Source of the DNA: a virus
Virus record (IMG/VR): IMGVR_UViG_3300045738_001838
Coordinates: 1 to 43,952 of that record
DNA length: 43,952 bases
Strand: one strand, 5' to 3'
The notes below the pieces were generated by a model, which was not told where the DNA came from, ran no database searches, and saw only the letters and a program-made list of their open reading frames with translations. Positions 31,650 to 38,141 of this stretch are shown here, one piece after another. The position numbers and the translations under genes are program-made. Within the stretch, counting starts at the first letter, position 1; the number at the start of each line of letters is the position of its first letter.

Positions 31650-32207
31650 TTATTTTTTCTTTTTCTTTCCGTTAGAGTTTTCTTCATCATCAGGTGGTGC
31701 TTCGGGCGCTGGTTCGATTTGATCTGAAAGCCCAGAGTTAAAAGCCTCAAGCATGGCGGGGTCGACGTAGGTGGATTCTCCAGATATAATTTGTTCTTTT
31801 TCTAAAACCTTTTGCTTGTAGAATGCCACGATATGAACAAGGTTTCTTATATCTTTCTCCTGTATGGATGAAGTTTGACAAAGGTCAGTATTATCGTCAA
31901 CCAAGTGACAAAACTCATTGATCTCATTTGCAAGAAACTTAGCAGTCCAAGGGCCAAGATCTATGCTTTGTTGAAAAGAGTCCATGTGTTTATCGAGAAT
32001 GTAATATTTTTTATCCCCATACTCCTTAGAGCAAACCAACAGCGCTTCTTCTAGCTTTTCTAGAGCTATTCTAAACGCGATAGTCACCACCTCTTCTTGA
32101 CCTAGGTCGAATATAGGAACAATTTTCTTAATATCTCTACTAATTTCAAACGAGTCTTCTTTTTCAAACCACTCGAAAAGCTGATTGGAGGCTTCCTGTA
32201 TTGTCAT
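31650..32207 (-). CDS. Hypothetical acidic protein with Lys tail
   Basis: 185 residues, helical (EASNQLFEWFEKEDSFEISRDIKK...), a Pro/Glu/Asp linker near 165 and the end NGKKKKK. No known family. First gene left of the divergent promoter region; its -10 is 9 nt before the ATG, so leaderless initiation is likely and it may be expressed early. Function unknown. Confidence 0.65.
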   Translation of the reverse strand: MTIQEASNQLFEWFEKEDSFEISRDIKKIVPIFDLGQEEVVTIAFRIALEKLEEALLVCSKEYGDKKYYILDKHMDSFQQSIDLGPWTAKFLANEINEFCHLVDDNTDLCQTSSIQEKDIRNLVHIVAFYKQKVLEKEQIISGESTYVDPAMLEAFNSGLSDQIEPAPEAPPDDEENSNGKKKKK

Positions 32208-32216
32208 AACATAGAT

Positions 32217-32245
32217 ATTATAATTTTAAAGCAAACACAGTCCAA
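32217..32245 (-). promoter_or_regulatory. Minus-strand promoter of the divergent pair
   Basis: TTGGAC (32245-32240), 17-bp spacer, TATAAT (32222-32217). The ATG at 32207 is 9 nt downstream of the -10, giving an almost absent leader. Confidence 0.65.
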
Positions 32246-32253
32246 AAAATCCC

Positions 32254-32281
32254 TTGACTTTTCAAAAAAAACATCTATTAT
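32254..32281 (+). promoter_or_regulatory. Plus-strand promoter of the divergent pair
   Basis: TTGACT (32254-32259), 16-bp spacer, TATTAT (32276-32281). It initiates the plus arm; ATG of the DNA-binding gene at 32292 is 10 nt beyond the -10. Confidence 0.78.
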
Positions 32282-32291
32282 TATGTTTAAT

Positions 32292-32552
32292 ATGACAAAC
32301 ACAGTCAAAGTTTTAAGAAGAGGTCGGCCGCCGGTAAATATATCTTGGCCAGACGTTGTTTTCACCGCCCAAGACGTCGTTGACACGACCGTAAGTAGGG
32401 TTTCTAGGGTAACAATCCACAGCAAGTTAAATAAAGCTGTTGACTCTGGTGAGCTTAACGTGGTTGGCGTGACAAAGACAGCCAACGGCAGACCTAGGGT
32501 CAGATATTGCAAAGCCGAACCTCAACAAGCAAATGCCGACGGCGGCGAATAG
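32292..32552 (+). CDS. AT-hook plus helix-turn-helix DNA-binding protein
   Basis: 86 residues from ATG 32292; an ATG at 32283 would lie inside the promoter start region. RRGRPP (9-14) is an AT-hook motif; FTAQDVVD...VSRVTIHSKLNKAVDSGELNVVG resembles a winged-helix module with a recognition helix and a wing (GRPRVRY). Being first after the divergent promoter pair, it could be a regulator of the two arms. DNA binding is inferred from motifs; target unknown. It overlaps the deaminase gene by 20 nt. Confidence 0.65.
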   Translation: MTNTVKVLRRGRPPVNISWPDVVFTAQDVVDTTVSRVSRVTIHSKLNKAVDSGELNVVGVTKTANGRPRVRYCKAEPQQANADGGE

Positions 32553-32967
32553 GGCTGGGCGGCCCACTTGGGATAAGTATGCGCTTAGCATAGCTGAAAC
32601 CGCATCCCAAAGAAGCGAAGACCCATACCAGAAGGTGGGGGCTTGCGCCCTAAACAAAGAGAAAATGGTCGTAGGGGTGGGGTACAATGGTCTGGCGTCT
32701 GGCGTATCTATGCCTTATAAAAATTTTTGGGATAACAGAGATTATCGTAGAAAATTCATGATTCACGCTGAGGCAAACTGCCTATCCCTGTGCAAAAAAG
32801 GGGAGGTTGAGCTTTTAGCCGTCACCCTTTTGCCTTGCTCTTCTTGCGCGACAATGATATCAGCATATGGTATAGAGGAGGTTTATTACAGGGATACCTA
32901 CGAAAGAGACGAGCAGGCTAAGGAAATTTTTAATTGGTATAATATAAAATTAGTTAGACTTGAATAA
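32533..32967 (+). CDS. dcd: dCMP deaminase
   Basis: 144 residues. Zinc site HAEAN (H78, E80) and PCSSC (C102, C105) of the cytidine/deoxycytidylate deaminase family, with VGVGYNGLASGV typical for dCMP deaminases. It converts dCMP to dUMP for thymidylate synthesis. Length matches phage dCMP deaminases. Overlaps the preceding DNA-binding gene by 20 nt. Confidence 0.92.
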   Translation: MPTAANRAGRPTWDKYALSIAETASQRSEDPYQKVGACALNKEKMVVGVGYNGLASGVSMPYKNFWDNRDYRRKFMIHAEANCLSLCKKGEVELLAVTLLPCSSCATMISAYGIEEVYYRDTYERDEQAKEIFNWYNIKLVRLE

Positions 32968-32984
32968 CTTTTACCCATAACATA

Positions 32985-33347
32985 ATGATAATAATGGAAG
33001 CACTAGTTTATCCCTTTTTGGTCTCAAATATACTGTTTTTTGTATACGAAACAGATTTTTTTGTGGAATACATAAAGCTGTTAAGACTAAACAAGATATT
33101 TAAGATAGACAAATACAAAGAACACCTAGAAATGGTCCAGCCGGACGATTCTTATTGGGAGTGGTTGGCGTTCGACAAACCAAGTTTTTTAACAAAATTG
33201 TTATCTTGCCCGTTTTGTACTTGTTTTTGGATGAATGTGGCAATTTATTTTTTCCATAAGGATATTGGGTTATCCATGATTACTTTATGGTTTTCTATTT
33301 TTTTATATTTAACATTAAAAATTATTATGAGAAAAACTTATGAATAA
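32985..33347 (+). CDS. Membrane protein with CPFCxxFW motif (DUF1360-like)
   Basis: 120 residues, hydrophobic segments at about 5-25, 72-90 and 94-112. LLSCPFCTCFWMNV matches the CxxCxxFW motif of DUF1360-type small membrane proteins, unknown function. Start could also be Met4 (32994). It overlaps the next gene by 8 nt. Confidence 0.65.
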   Translation: MIIMEALVYPFLVSNILFFVYETDFFVEYIKLLRLNKIFKIDKYKEHLEMVQPDDSYWEWLAFDKPSFLTKLLSCPFCTCFWMNVAIYFFHKDIGLSMITLWFSIFLYLTLKIIMRKTYE

Positions 33348-33789
33348 TGGATATATATTTAGGGGCTATATAAATTTTATGATGTTTTGTAGAGTAAACA
33401 TCGATAAACTTTTTTTAAGCTCTGACCCTGCGGACATGGAGGTTTTAAAAAATCAAGTAAATGTATTCTTAAAATCAGCACAGAGCATTAGCGGGGGATG
33501 CCCGTGCAACAAAAACAAACGAAGGCAAACCGCTCACAAAGCGTATAAGGACACGGTTGAGATGTTGTCGGGAAACGAAGAAATGAGCCGCAGAATTACT
33601 GACCTCCTCAACGGGGCAGAAGAAGTCTTGTTTTTATTTGGGCGAGATGACGGAAACCCACAACCGAAAGAAGAATCTTCTTTCGCAACAATCCACAAAC
33701 CAACTACCAACCCAGCCGCAACCCCTTCTGTTCCGTTGCCCGCCACGGAGACAAGCGGTAGACAACCTCCTGCACCACCCGGCGAATAG
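33340..33789 (+). CDS. Hypothetical protein with Pro/Thr-rich tail
   Basis: 149 residues. The middle has GGCPCNKNKRRQTAHKAYKD, a Cys-Pro-Cys followed by basic residues; from about 108 on the chain is Pro/Thr/Ala-rich and probably disordered. No family recognised. It precedes the zincin gene by 11 nt. Confidence 0.6.
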   Translation: MNNGYIFRGYINFMMFCRVNIDKLFLSSDPADMEVLKNQVNVFLKSAQSISGGCPCNKNKRRQTAHKAYKDTVEMLSGNEEMSRRITDLLNGAEEVLFLFGRDDGNPQPKEESSFATIHKPTTNPAATPSVPLPATETSGRQPPAPPGE

Positions 33790-33800
33790 AAGAAACCCTT

Positions 33801-34181
33801 ATGCCTAAAAAAAAACAACAACATTGTTTCAAGTTTAGAAACAGTCAAGGCATCAGATATGAAATTCATTTTAGGAAACCCAACACAGCGCACTACGGAA
33901 AAGCGGATGGCATTTGTTACGACCCCGAGGAAGATGATCCTAGAATTTATATTAACCCATACTTAACCCCAAAGTCAGAACTTAATACCATAGTCCATGA
34001 ACTATGCCACGCTTTCTTCTGGGATAAATCAGAAAAAGAAGTTTATAAATTTGGCAACACTGTTGCAGCCTTCTTATATCGCCAAGGATGGAGAAAGAAC
34101 AAGGAACTAACCAATAATGAACCGCCACCTCCAAGAAAAAAAAGAAAAAGAGCTCCTAAAAAAAGAAAACTTACTAAATAA
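33801..34181 (+). CDS. SprT-like zinc metalloprotease domain protein
   Basis: 126 residues. HELCH (66-70) is the zincin HExxH; downstream Glu residues could supply the third ligand. RIYINPYLTPKSELNTIVHEL resembles SprT/WLM proteases. The tail (EPPPPRKKRKRAPKKRK...) is strongly basic, suggesting nucleic-acid association. Part of this tail is encoded where the SET-domain gene already begins in another frame (65-nt overlap). Substrate unknown. Confidence 0.8.
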   Translation: MPKKKQQHCFKFRNSQGIRYEIHFRKPNTAHYGKADGICYDPEEDDPRIYINPYLTPKSELNTIVHELCHAFFWDKSEKEVYKFGNTVAAFLYRQGWRKNKELTNNEPPPPRKKRKRAPKKRKLTK

Positions 34182-34641
34182 CATCAGAAATGAAACCTTC
34201 TGTAAGCTTGGGGTCTCAGATATTTCCGGAATAGGAGTTATAGCCATAAAAGATATCCCAAAAAGAACGGAGATATTTAACTGCTGCAACAACGATGGCC
34301 TAGGAATGCCTATAGAAATTAAGGAGAGCGATCTTGAAGACGTAGATGAGCCTGTTTTAAAATACGCAAAAAATTTTTTAGTACAAAGCGCGCCAAATAC
34401 TTACCCCTTCCCCTTTATGGGCCTCAATTCTATAAATATTATTTTTTATTTGAATCATTCAGATAACCCCAACACAGAATTCTCTTTTTCTAGTGGGCTA
34501 GATGATTTCGTATCATTTGTTACCAGCGAAGAGGTTAAAAAAGGGGAAGAACTTACGCAAGATTATAACAATCTTTCAAATAATAAAGAAGAACTCATAA
34601 AGCAGTTCCCTTTCCTACGTCAACAAAAAGTAAAATTATAA
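34117..34641 (+). CDS. SET-domain protein, probable lysine methyltransferase
   Basis: 174 residues. SGIGVIAIKDIPKRTEIF at 37-54, then FYLNHSDNPNTEF (NHS, 113-115) and VTSEEVKKGEELTQDY (Tyr150), the cofactor and catalytic motifs of SET domains. No pre-SET or post-SET Cys cluster. It would methylate a protein Lys with SAM; bacterial and phage SET proteins have few known targets. The N-terminal 30 residues are Lys/Glu-rich. Overlap with SprT-like gene is 65 nt. Confidence 0.85.
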   Translation: MNRHLQEKKEKELLKKENLLNNIRNETFCKLGVSDISGIGVIAIKDIPKRTEIFNCCNNDGLGMPIEIKESDLEDVDEPVLKYAKNFLVQSAPNTYPFPFMGLNSINIIFYLNHSDNPNTEFSFSSGLDDFVSFVTSEEVKKGEELTQDYNNLSNNKEELIKQFPFLRQQKVKL

Positions 34642-34774
34642 TATATCCTCCTTGGTTAGTTGTCTCATCTTAAGACCTGTTTTTAACATCTACTTTTCTA
34701 TTTAATATTACACCAGTAACTAAAGGTATTGTAATAAAACTGAAAAATGAGACACTACACTTATTTAATAGTAA
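34642..34774. other. Non-coding gap before tRNA cluster with inverted repeat
   Basis: No gene seen. TGTCTCAT (34662-34669) and ATGAGACA (34747-34754) form a perfect 8-bp inverted repeat about 77 nt apart. A reversed GTGTAAT box (ATTACAC) is near 34710. No terminator after the SET gene was evident. Confidence 0.4.
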
Positions 34775-34802
34775 TTGACTAATAAAAAAAACCTTCTATA
34801 CT
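34775..34802 (+). promoter_or_regulatory. Sigma70-like promoter for tRNA cluster
   Basis: TTGACT (34775-34780), 16-bp spacer, TATACT (34797-34802). It is 16 nt before tRNA-Gly. Confidence 0.8.
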
Positions 34803-34818
34803 TTAGGCAGCGTAATGC

Positions 34819-34892
34819 GCGGGTGTCGTATAATGGTATTACTCCAGCCTTCCAAGCTGATAACGTGAGTTCGATTCTCACCACCCGCTCCA
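34819..34892 (+). tRNA. tRNA-Gly (TCC)
   Basis: Acceptor GCGGGTG pairs with CACCCGC; T-arm GTGAG-TTCGATT-CTCAC; anticodon TCC in loop CTTCCAA; CCA encoded. First tRNA of the cluster. Confidence 0.95.
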
Positions 34893-34897
34893 TTTCG

Positions 34898-34974
34898 CGG
34901 GGCGTAGCGCAGTCTGGTAGCGCGCTTGCTTTGGGAGCAAGATGTCGCAGGTTCGAATCCTGCCGCCCCGACCA
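34898..34974 (+). tRNA. tRNA-Pro (TGG)
   Basis: Acceptor CGGGGCG with CGCCCCG, discriminator A, CCA encoded; anticodon TGG in loop TTTGGGA; T-arm GCAGG-TTCGAAT-CCTGC. Confidence 0.95.
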
Positions 34975-34990
34975 AAAATAAAAAAGCTAC

Positions 34991-35034
34991 TTTTAAAACG
35001 AGCAGAAAAACCGTTCCATGGGTGGACGATATAT
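34991..35034 (+). repeat. 44-nt repeated element, copy A
   Basis: Pattern TTTTAAAACG-N4-GAAAAACC-N8-GGTGGACGATATAT, shared exactly with copy B at 37907-37950 while N4 and N8 differ. Flanks form a small stem: GCT before and AGC inside N4 here. Located 16 nt after tRNA-Pro and 11 nt before a promoter. Confidence 0.75.
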
Positions 35035-35045
35035 CAAGTTCAGTC

Positions 35046-35073
35046 TTGACTTATTTAAAAAAAGATGTATCAT
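35046..35073 (+). promoter_or_regulatory. Sigma70-like promoter, leaderless
   Basis: TTGACT (35046-35051), 16-bp spacer, TATCAT (35068-35073), then 6 nt to ATG 35080. Confidence 0.75.
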
Positions 35074-35079
35074 GAGAGC

Positions 35080-35247
35080 ATGACGGAGAAAGATAAATGG
35101 GAAGACAGGCTAGAAGCCCCCAAAGACAACTACGAAAGGTGGATTGACAAGCACAACCACAAGCTTGAGTTTATTAGAACCATCGGAAGCATAATTGCGG
35201 CCATCACGGGAGTTTTGGTATTTTTAAAGGTTTTTAAGATCATTTAA
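35080..35247 (+). CDS. Small tail-anchored membrane protein
   Basis: 55 residues from ATG 35080; the upstream ATG at 35065 overlaps the -10 region and is rejected. Charged N-terminal half (MTEKDKWEDRLEAPKDNYER), then a hydrophobic segment at about 34-52 (TIGSIIAAITGVLVFLKVF). Possibly a coiled-coil membrane protein like the XhlA type. It ends just before tRNA-Arg. Confidence 0.65.
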   Translation: MTEKDKWEDRLEAPKDNYERWIDKHNHKLEFIRTIGSIIAAITGVLVFLKVFKII

Positions 35248-35249
35248 AC

Positions 35250-35326
35250 GCTTCCGTAGCTCAATTGGATAGAGCATCAGTCTTCTAAACTGAGGGTTCT
35301 GGGTTCGAGTCCCAGCGGGAGTACCA
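35250..35326 (+). tRNA. tRNA-Arg (TCT)
   Basis: Acceptor GCTTCCG with CGGGAGT (two wobble pairs), anticodon TCT in loop CTTCTAA, T-arm CTGGG-TTCGAGT-CCCAG, CCA encoded. Confidence 0.95.
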
Positions 35327-35338
35327 TTAAAATAGTTA

Positions 35339-35366
35339 TTGACACCCATAAAATACATGTTAATCT
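35339..35366 (+). promoter_or_regulatory. Sigma70-like promoter
   Basis: TTGACA (35339-35344), 16-bp spacer, TAATCT (35361-35366); ATG at 35378 is 11 nt beyond. Confidence 0.7.
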
Positions 35367-35377
35367 AAAGATTCATT

Positions 35378-35656
35378 ATGAGTAAAACAAATCAAAACCA
35401 GTGCGAAACAGACCAAAATCAGTGCGAAACAACTCAAAGCAAATACACACAAGTTAAGACAGGGTATGCCCGCGCGGCAGTTCTTCTTCTGGCGGCAAAC
35501 TTCTGCCTAACAGGATACGTTTTGACAGGTATGATGAAAATCCAAGGCGAGCAAGCAGACAGCTCACAGTCTCCACGCCCCCCTTCTAAGGCGGCGGGAA
35601 CTAGCTCGCCCACCTCAACGGAGGTTCCTCAAACGCTTGAGAAAGAAGATAATTAA
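35378..35656 (+). CDS. Small single-span membrane protein with QNQCET repeat
   Basis: 92 residues. The N-terminus has a duplicated NQCET motif (QNQCETDQNQCETTQ) from a 21-bp direct repeat; a transmembrane helix lies at about 32-52 (AAVLLLAANFCLTGYVLTG); the rest is a Pro/Ser/Thr-rich tail. No signal-peptide cleavage site is obvious. Unknown function. Ends before a strong terminator. Confidence 0.6.
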   Translation: MSKTNQNQCETDQNQCETTQSKYTQVKTGYARAAVLLLAANFCLTGYVLTGMMKIQGEQADSSQSPRPPSKAAGTSSPTSTEVPQTLEKEDN

Positions 35657-35689
35657 TTCACCGTTTGATAATCATCGGTGATCTCCAGA

Positions 35690-35746
35690 CCCCCACTTAA
35701 TCCTTGGTCTTTGTATTTCAGCCATTGTATTAGGTGGGGGTTTTTT
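35690..35746 (+). terminator. Rho-independent terminator
   Basis: 12-bp stem CCCCCACTTAAT (35690-35701) with ATTAGGTGGGGG (35729-35740), one G-T pair, 27-nt loop, then TTTTTT. tRNA-Val starts immediately after the T-tract. Confidence 0.85.
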
Positions 35747-35823
35747 ACGAGCGTAGCTCAGCTGGTTAGAGCGCCACGTTTACACCGTGGATGTCGGGGG
35801 TTCGAATCCCTCCGCTCGTACCA
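35747..35823 (+). tRNA. tRNA-Val (TAC)
   Basis: Acceptor ACGAGCG with CGCTCGT, anticodon TAC in loop TTTACAC, T-arm CGGGGG-TTCGAAT-CCCTC type pairing, CCA encoded. It starts directly after a terminator T-tract, so read-through or an unseen promoter is required. Confidence 0.94.
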
Positions 35824-35828
35824 TATTT

Positions 35829-35902
35829 GCTCCGGTAACTCAACTGGTTAGAGTGCGTGCCTTATAAGCGCGTGGTTGCGAGTTCGAGCCTCGCTCGGAG
35901 CA
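35829..35902 (+). tRNA. tRNA-Ile (TAT), CCA not encoded
   Basis: Acceptor GCTCCGG with TCGGAGC, anticodon TAT in loop CTTATAA, T-arm GCGAG-TTCGAGC-CTCGC. The 3' end reads ACTA rather than ACCA, so CCA must be added. A UAU anticodon reads ATA codons directly, avoiding lysidine modification. Confidence 0.9.
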
Positions 35903-35904
35903 CT

Positions 35905-35946
35905 AAAAAAAGTTGCAGCAGAGGTTCATAGGAACATGCTGCAACT
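35905..35946 (-). terminator. Rho-independent terminator for the HAD/SpeD-like operon
   Basis: Perfect 10-bp stem AGTTGCAGCA (35911-35920) with TGCTGCAACT (35937-35946). On the minus strand it is followed by TTTTTT (35910-35905). Confidence 0.85.
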
Positions 35947-35984
35947 TATAGGTCGTCCTCCACCCCTTTCATCCCCTTGAAAAA

Positions 35985-36401
35985 TTACATTTCTTCTATT
36001 CTTTTTGCCTTGTCGTCGATTACTAAATCGTAAGGAGGCTTTACGTATTTTCCCTTGGTTCCGGTAGATAAGTCGTGAAACTTACACCCCCATGATTCTA
36101 ATTGTTTCCAAGTAAAGTCATAATAACATGAGCCTTCTTTTTTAGATTTTTCGGAACCGCCTCTAGCGGTCCAATAAACCACGTGCCAATCTTCATCGTA
36201 TAGTTTATTTATTTTTGCAATGTTTTTTTTGTTTGGCTCAGCCAAGTCGTATCGTCGTTTCCCCGAGTAGAAACAAATTGTTTCGTCGATGTCGACGAGG
36301 ACCACTCTCTTTACTCCTTTCGGAGCGAGCTTGTCTGACTCGTGAAATTTTAATTCTTCAGCCCATTCTTCGTATACGTTTGCTTCAGGATGCCCGTTCA
36401 T
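35985..36401 (-). CDS. HAD-superfamily phosphatase
   Basis: 138 residues. Nucleophile motif VDIDET (D37, D39), VVYWTARGG (motif II Thr/Ser), and VIDDKAKRI (motif IV). Resembles the small phage HAD phosphatases (polynucleotide phosphatase or nucleotidase). A good SD (GAGGGG) precedes the ATG, which overlaps the small membrane ORF by ATGA. Substrate unknown. Confidence 0.85.
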   Translation of the reverse strand: MNGHPEANVYEEWAEELKFHESDKLAPKGVKRVVLVDIDETICFYSGKRRYDLAEPNKKNIAKINKLYDEDWHVVYWTARGGSEKSKKEGSCYYDFTWKQLESWGCKFHDLSTGTKGKYVKPPYDLVIDDKAKRIEEM

Positions 36402-36511
36402 TTTTTATCCCCTCTTTTTACGTTTTTTATTTTGTTAAGACAACCGCCCAGCATTCCGAGGCACAGAAACGTTGTTATTCCAGCTAATATTAAGAGTATA
36501 AGTTCTATCAT
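36398..36511 (-). CDS. Tiny single-span membrane protein
   Basis: A 37-codon frame MIELILLILAGITTFLCLG... with one hydrophobic helix and a basic tail (NKIKNVKRGDKK). It overlaps the SpeD-like stop as TAATG and the HAD start as ATGA, so it is almost certainly translated. Function unknown. Confidence 0.6.
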   Translation of the reverse strand: MIELILLILAGITTFLCLGMLGGCLNKIKNVKRGDKK

Positions 36512-36915
36512 TATTCTTTCCAAGTTAATTTAATTAAGTTGTCTTTGAAAAATTCTTCTGTATAATTTATTGCATCCATAGGGTCAAAGCTCCTACATGT
36601 ATAAATATCAATAGAAAAGAACTTCGGAGTTCTCTTGTCCCACGCGTAAATGTGCATGCCGGACTCCTTCCAGTGAGTATAAGCGCACCACCCATAATCA
36701 GGGTCATGATTACATATTGGAGATGTCACTGCTGTCATAGCTAATACCTTAGTTATTTCATGGCAATAACGAGTCATGTCTTCTGGCAGAAACACGCCGC
36801 GTAACGTTCCCTCTATGATTAATCGCTGTCTGCAGATATCTGGAGCCAAATCTACCCATTTCGGCCCTTGATCCTTAACGCGGTCTACCTCTCCAGATTT
36901 ACAGCTAAAGTCCAT
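36511..36915 (-). CDS. speD: S-adenosylmethionine decarboxylase-like protein (SpeD family)
   Basis: 134 residues. YTHWKESGMHIYAWDK and FFSIDIYTCRSFDPMDA align with the ESHISIHTWPE and VDVFTCG segments of bacterial SpeD. The self-cleaving Glu-Ser (E84-S85) and the active-site Cys (C107) are kept; the His that follows in SIHTWPE is replaced by Tyr, with a His two residues earlier. The enzyme would make a pyruvoyl cofactor and decarboxylate SAM (or another amino acid) for polyamine synthesis. Recent SpeD homologues act on arginine or ornithine, so the substrate is uncertain. Own promoter upstream. Confidence 0.72.
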   Translation of the reverse strand: MDFSCKSGEVDRVKDQGPKWVDLAPDICRQRLIIEGTLRGVFLPEDMTRYCHEITKVLAMTAVTSPICNHDPDYGWCAYTHWKESGMHIYAWDKRTPKFFSIDIYTCRSFDPMDAINYTEEFFKDNLIKLTWKE

Positions 36916-36921
36916 ATATCA

Positions 36922-36949
36922 ATTATACTGTCAGCATTAATAATCACAA
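36922..36949 (-). promoter_or_regulatory. Sigma70-like promoter, leaderless
   Basis: Minus strand TTGTGA (36949-36944), 16-bp spacer, TATAAT (36927-36922), 6 nt to ATG 36915. Confidence 0.72.
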
Positions 36950-36994
36950 ATTTTTAATTTAAATTATGCAAAAACGTGCTAAGGTTTTAGTTGT

Positions 36995-37070
36995 GCTTGA
37001 GTAGCTTTAATGGTAGAGCGCGGGTTTTGTAAACCTGAGGTTATCGGTTCGAGCCCGATCTCAAGCTCCA
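36995..37070 (+). tRNA. tRNA-Thr (TGT)
   Basis: Acceptor GCTTGAG with CTCAAGC, anticodon TGT in loop TTTGTAA, T-arm ATCGG-TTCGAGC-CCGAT, CCA encoded. Confidence 0.93.
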
Positions 37071-37072
37071 CT

Positions 37073-37148
<76 letters not shown>

Positions 37149-37158
37149 AAAAACAATT

Positions 37159-37731
37159 ATGAAATCTAAGATAAAACTAAAATGTGATGGTTGTGGGAAA
37201 TATTTCTACAAAGCACTAAAGGAATATAAAAGTCGGGCAAAGTGGGAGGCTTCTAAAGATGAGAAAAAAACCCTCTCATGGTACTGTTCCAAGGCGTGTG
37301 CGGGAAAGTGGTCACAATGGGATAACAAGTTGTCTCCATTTAAATATCCTATTTCGTGCGCAAGGGCAACCTCAAAATGTAAGGGGTATAAATTTGATTT
37401 AACGGCAGGATTTTTAGCGAGACTCTGGGACAAACAAGAAGGAAAATGTGGTTACTCTGGGCTTAAAATGGGCAAGCCCCTTACTCATTCCGAATCTAGA
37501 TGGGAAAATAAAAGATGCACACCCCTCATTGGTTCGTTAGACAGAATGGATTGTTCGGGGGGATACACGAGGGATAATGTTCATTTTATTTGCCTTTCTC
37601 TTAATTATGCAAAACGAAACTGGAGCGAAGATGTATTTAAAGCGTTCTTAAGGAAGCTTATGAACCACAAGACTAGGGGCGAAGTGGTGGAATTGGTAGA
37701 CACGACGGACTTAAAATCCGTTGGCTATTAA
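37159..37731 (+). CDS. HNH homing-type endonuclease, end overlaps tRNA-Leu
   Basis: 190 residues from ATG 37159 (10 nt after tRNA-Ala); a frame start at 37105 lies in the tRNA and is rejected. N-terminal zinc-type Cys pairs (KCDGCGKYF and WYCSKACAG), then GKCGYSGLKMG and SLDRMDCSGGYTRDNVHFICLSLNYAK, a form of the HNH motif common in group I homing nucleases (SLDRID-S-GY-x-x-NV). The last residues come from tRNA-Leu sequence and its TAA. Probably a mobile nuclease inserted in the tRNA cluster. Confidence 0.82.
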   Translation: MKSKIKLKCDGCGKYFYKALKEYKSRAKWEASKDEKKTLSWYCSKACAGKWSQWDNKLSPFKYPISCARATSKCKGYKFDLTAGFLARLWDKQEGKCGYSGLKMGKPLTHSESRWENKRCTPLIGSLDRMDCSGGYTRDNVHFICLSLNYAKRNWSEDVFKAFLRKLMNHKTRGEVVELVDTTDLKSVGY

Positions 37732-37766
37732 AAGCCGTGTGGGTTCGAGTCCCACCTTCGCTACCA
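37678..37766 (+). tRNA. tRNA-Leu (TAA)
   Basis: Acceptor GGCGAAG with CTTCGCT, anticodon TAA in loop CTTAAAA, long variable arm, T-arm GTGGG-TTCGAGT-CCCAC, CCA encoded. The HNH frame reads into its first 54 nt. Confidence 0.95.
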
Positions 37767-37768
37767 CC

Positions 37769-37843
37769 GGCCCGTTCGTCTAGCGGATAGGACGCAGCCC
37801 TTTCAAGGCTGAGAGAGGGGTTCGATTCCCCTACGGGCTACCA
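37769..37843 (+). tRNA. tRNA-Glu (TTC)
   Basis: Acceptor GGCCCGT with ACGGGCT, anticodon TTC in loop CTTTCAA, T-arm AGGGG-TTCGATT-CCCCT, CCA encoded. Two nt after tRNA-Leu. Confidence 0.95.
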
Positions 37844-37906
37844 TTTTTCTTGGTGGGTAAAATAATTTTTTATTTCCAATCGTCTAACCAATATAAAAAA
37901 ACCCGA

Positions 37907-37950
37907 TTTTAAAACGGGACGAAAAACCAAGCTATAGGTGGACGATATAT
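37907..37950 (+). repeat. 44-nt repeated element, copy B
   Basis: Same blocks and spacing as copy A (34991-35034); N4 is GGAC, N8 AAGCTATA. Upstream CCC(G) pairs with (C)GGG where copy A has GCT/AGC. An upstream ATCGTC (37879-37884) could also pair with GACGAT of the last block. The ATG of the following gene overlaps its last bases (TATATG). Confidence 0.75.
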
Positions 37951-38128
37951 GAAAAGTAAGCAAGATAAATATTTGCCTCAAAAAAAATACCTTAAAACAA
38001 AAAAAGGGGAAAAAGCCTTGAAAAAAGCAAGGGGAAAATATGACGCATCAGACCCAGAAAGAAGAAGAGCTCAAAAACGCGAATACATGAGAAGAAAAAG
38101 AGAAAAAAATCCCGACATCTGGAGATAA
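37949..38128 (+). CDS. Small basic protein following the repeated element
   Basis: 59 residues, Lys/Arg 40 percent or more: MKSKQDKYLPQKKYLKTKKG, then DASDPERRRAQKREYMRRKR. No family recognised; a DNA-binding or homing-nuclease-like accessory motif is possible. Its start overlaps element copy B, so that element is its 5' leader. Confidence 0.55.
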   Translation: MKSKQDKYLPQKKYLKTKKGEKALKKARGKYDASDPERRRAQKREYMRRKREKNPDIWR

Positions 38129-38141
38129 CGATCTTAAAAAA

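Noticed and set aside
32204-32512. Minus-strand hydrophobic frame
   Set aside because: Antisense to the AT-hook and deaminase genes and crosses the divergent promoters.
34775-34981. Open frame across the first two tRNAs and their promoter
   Set aside because: It is the translation of tRNA-Gly and tRNA-Pro and has no SD or family.
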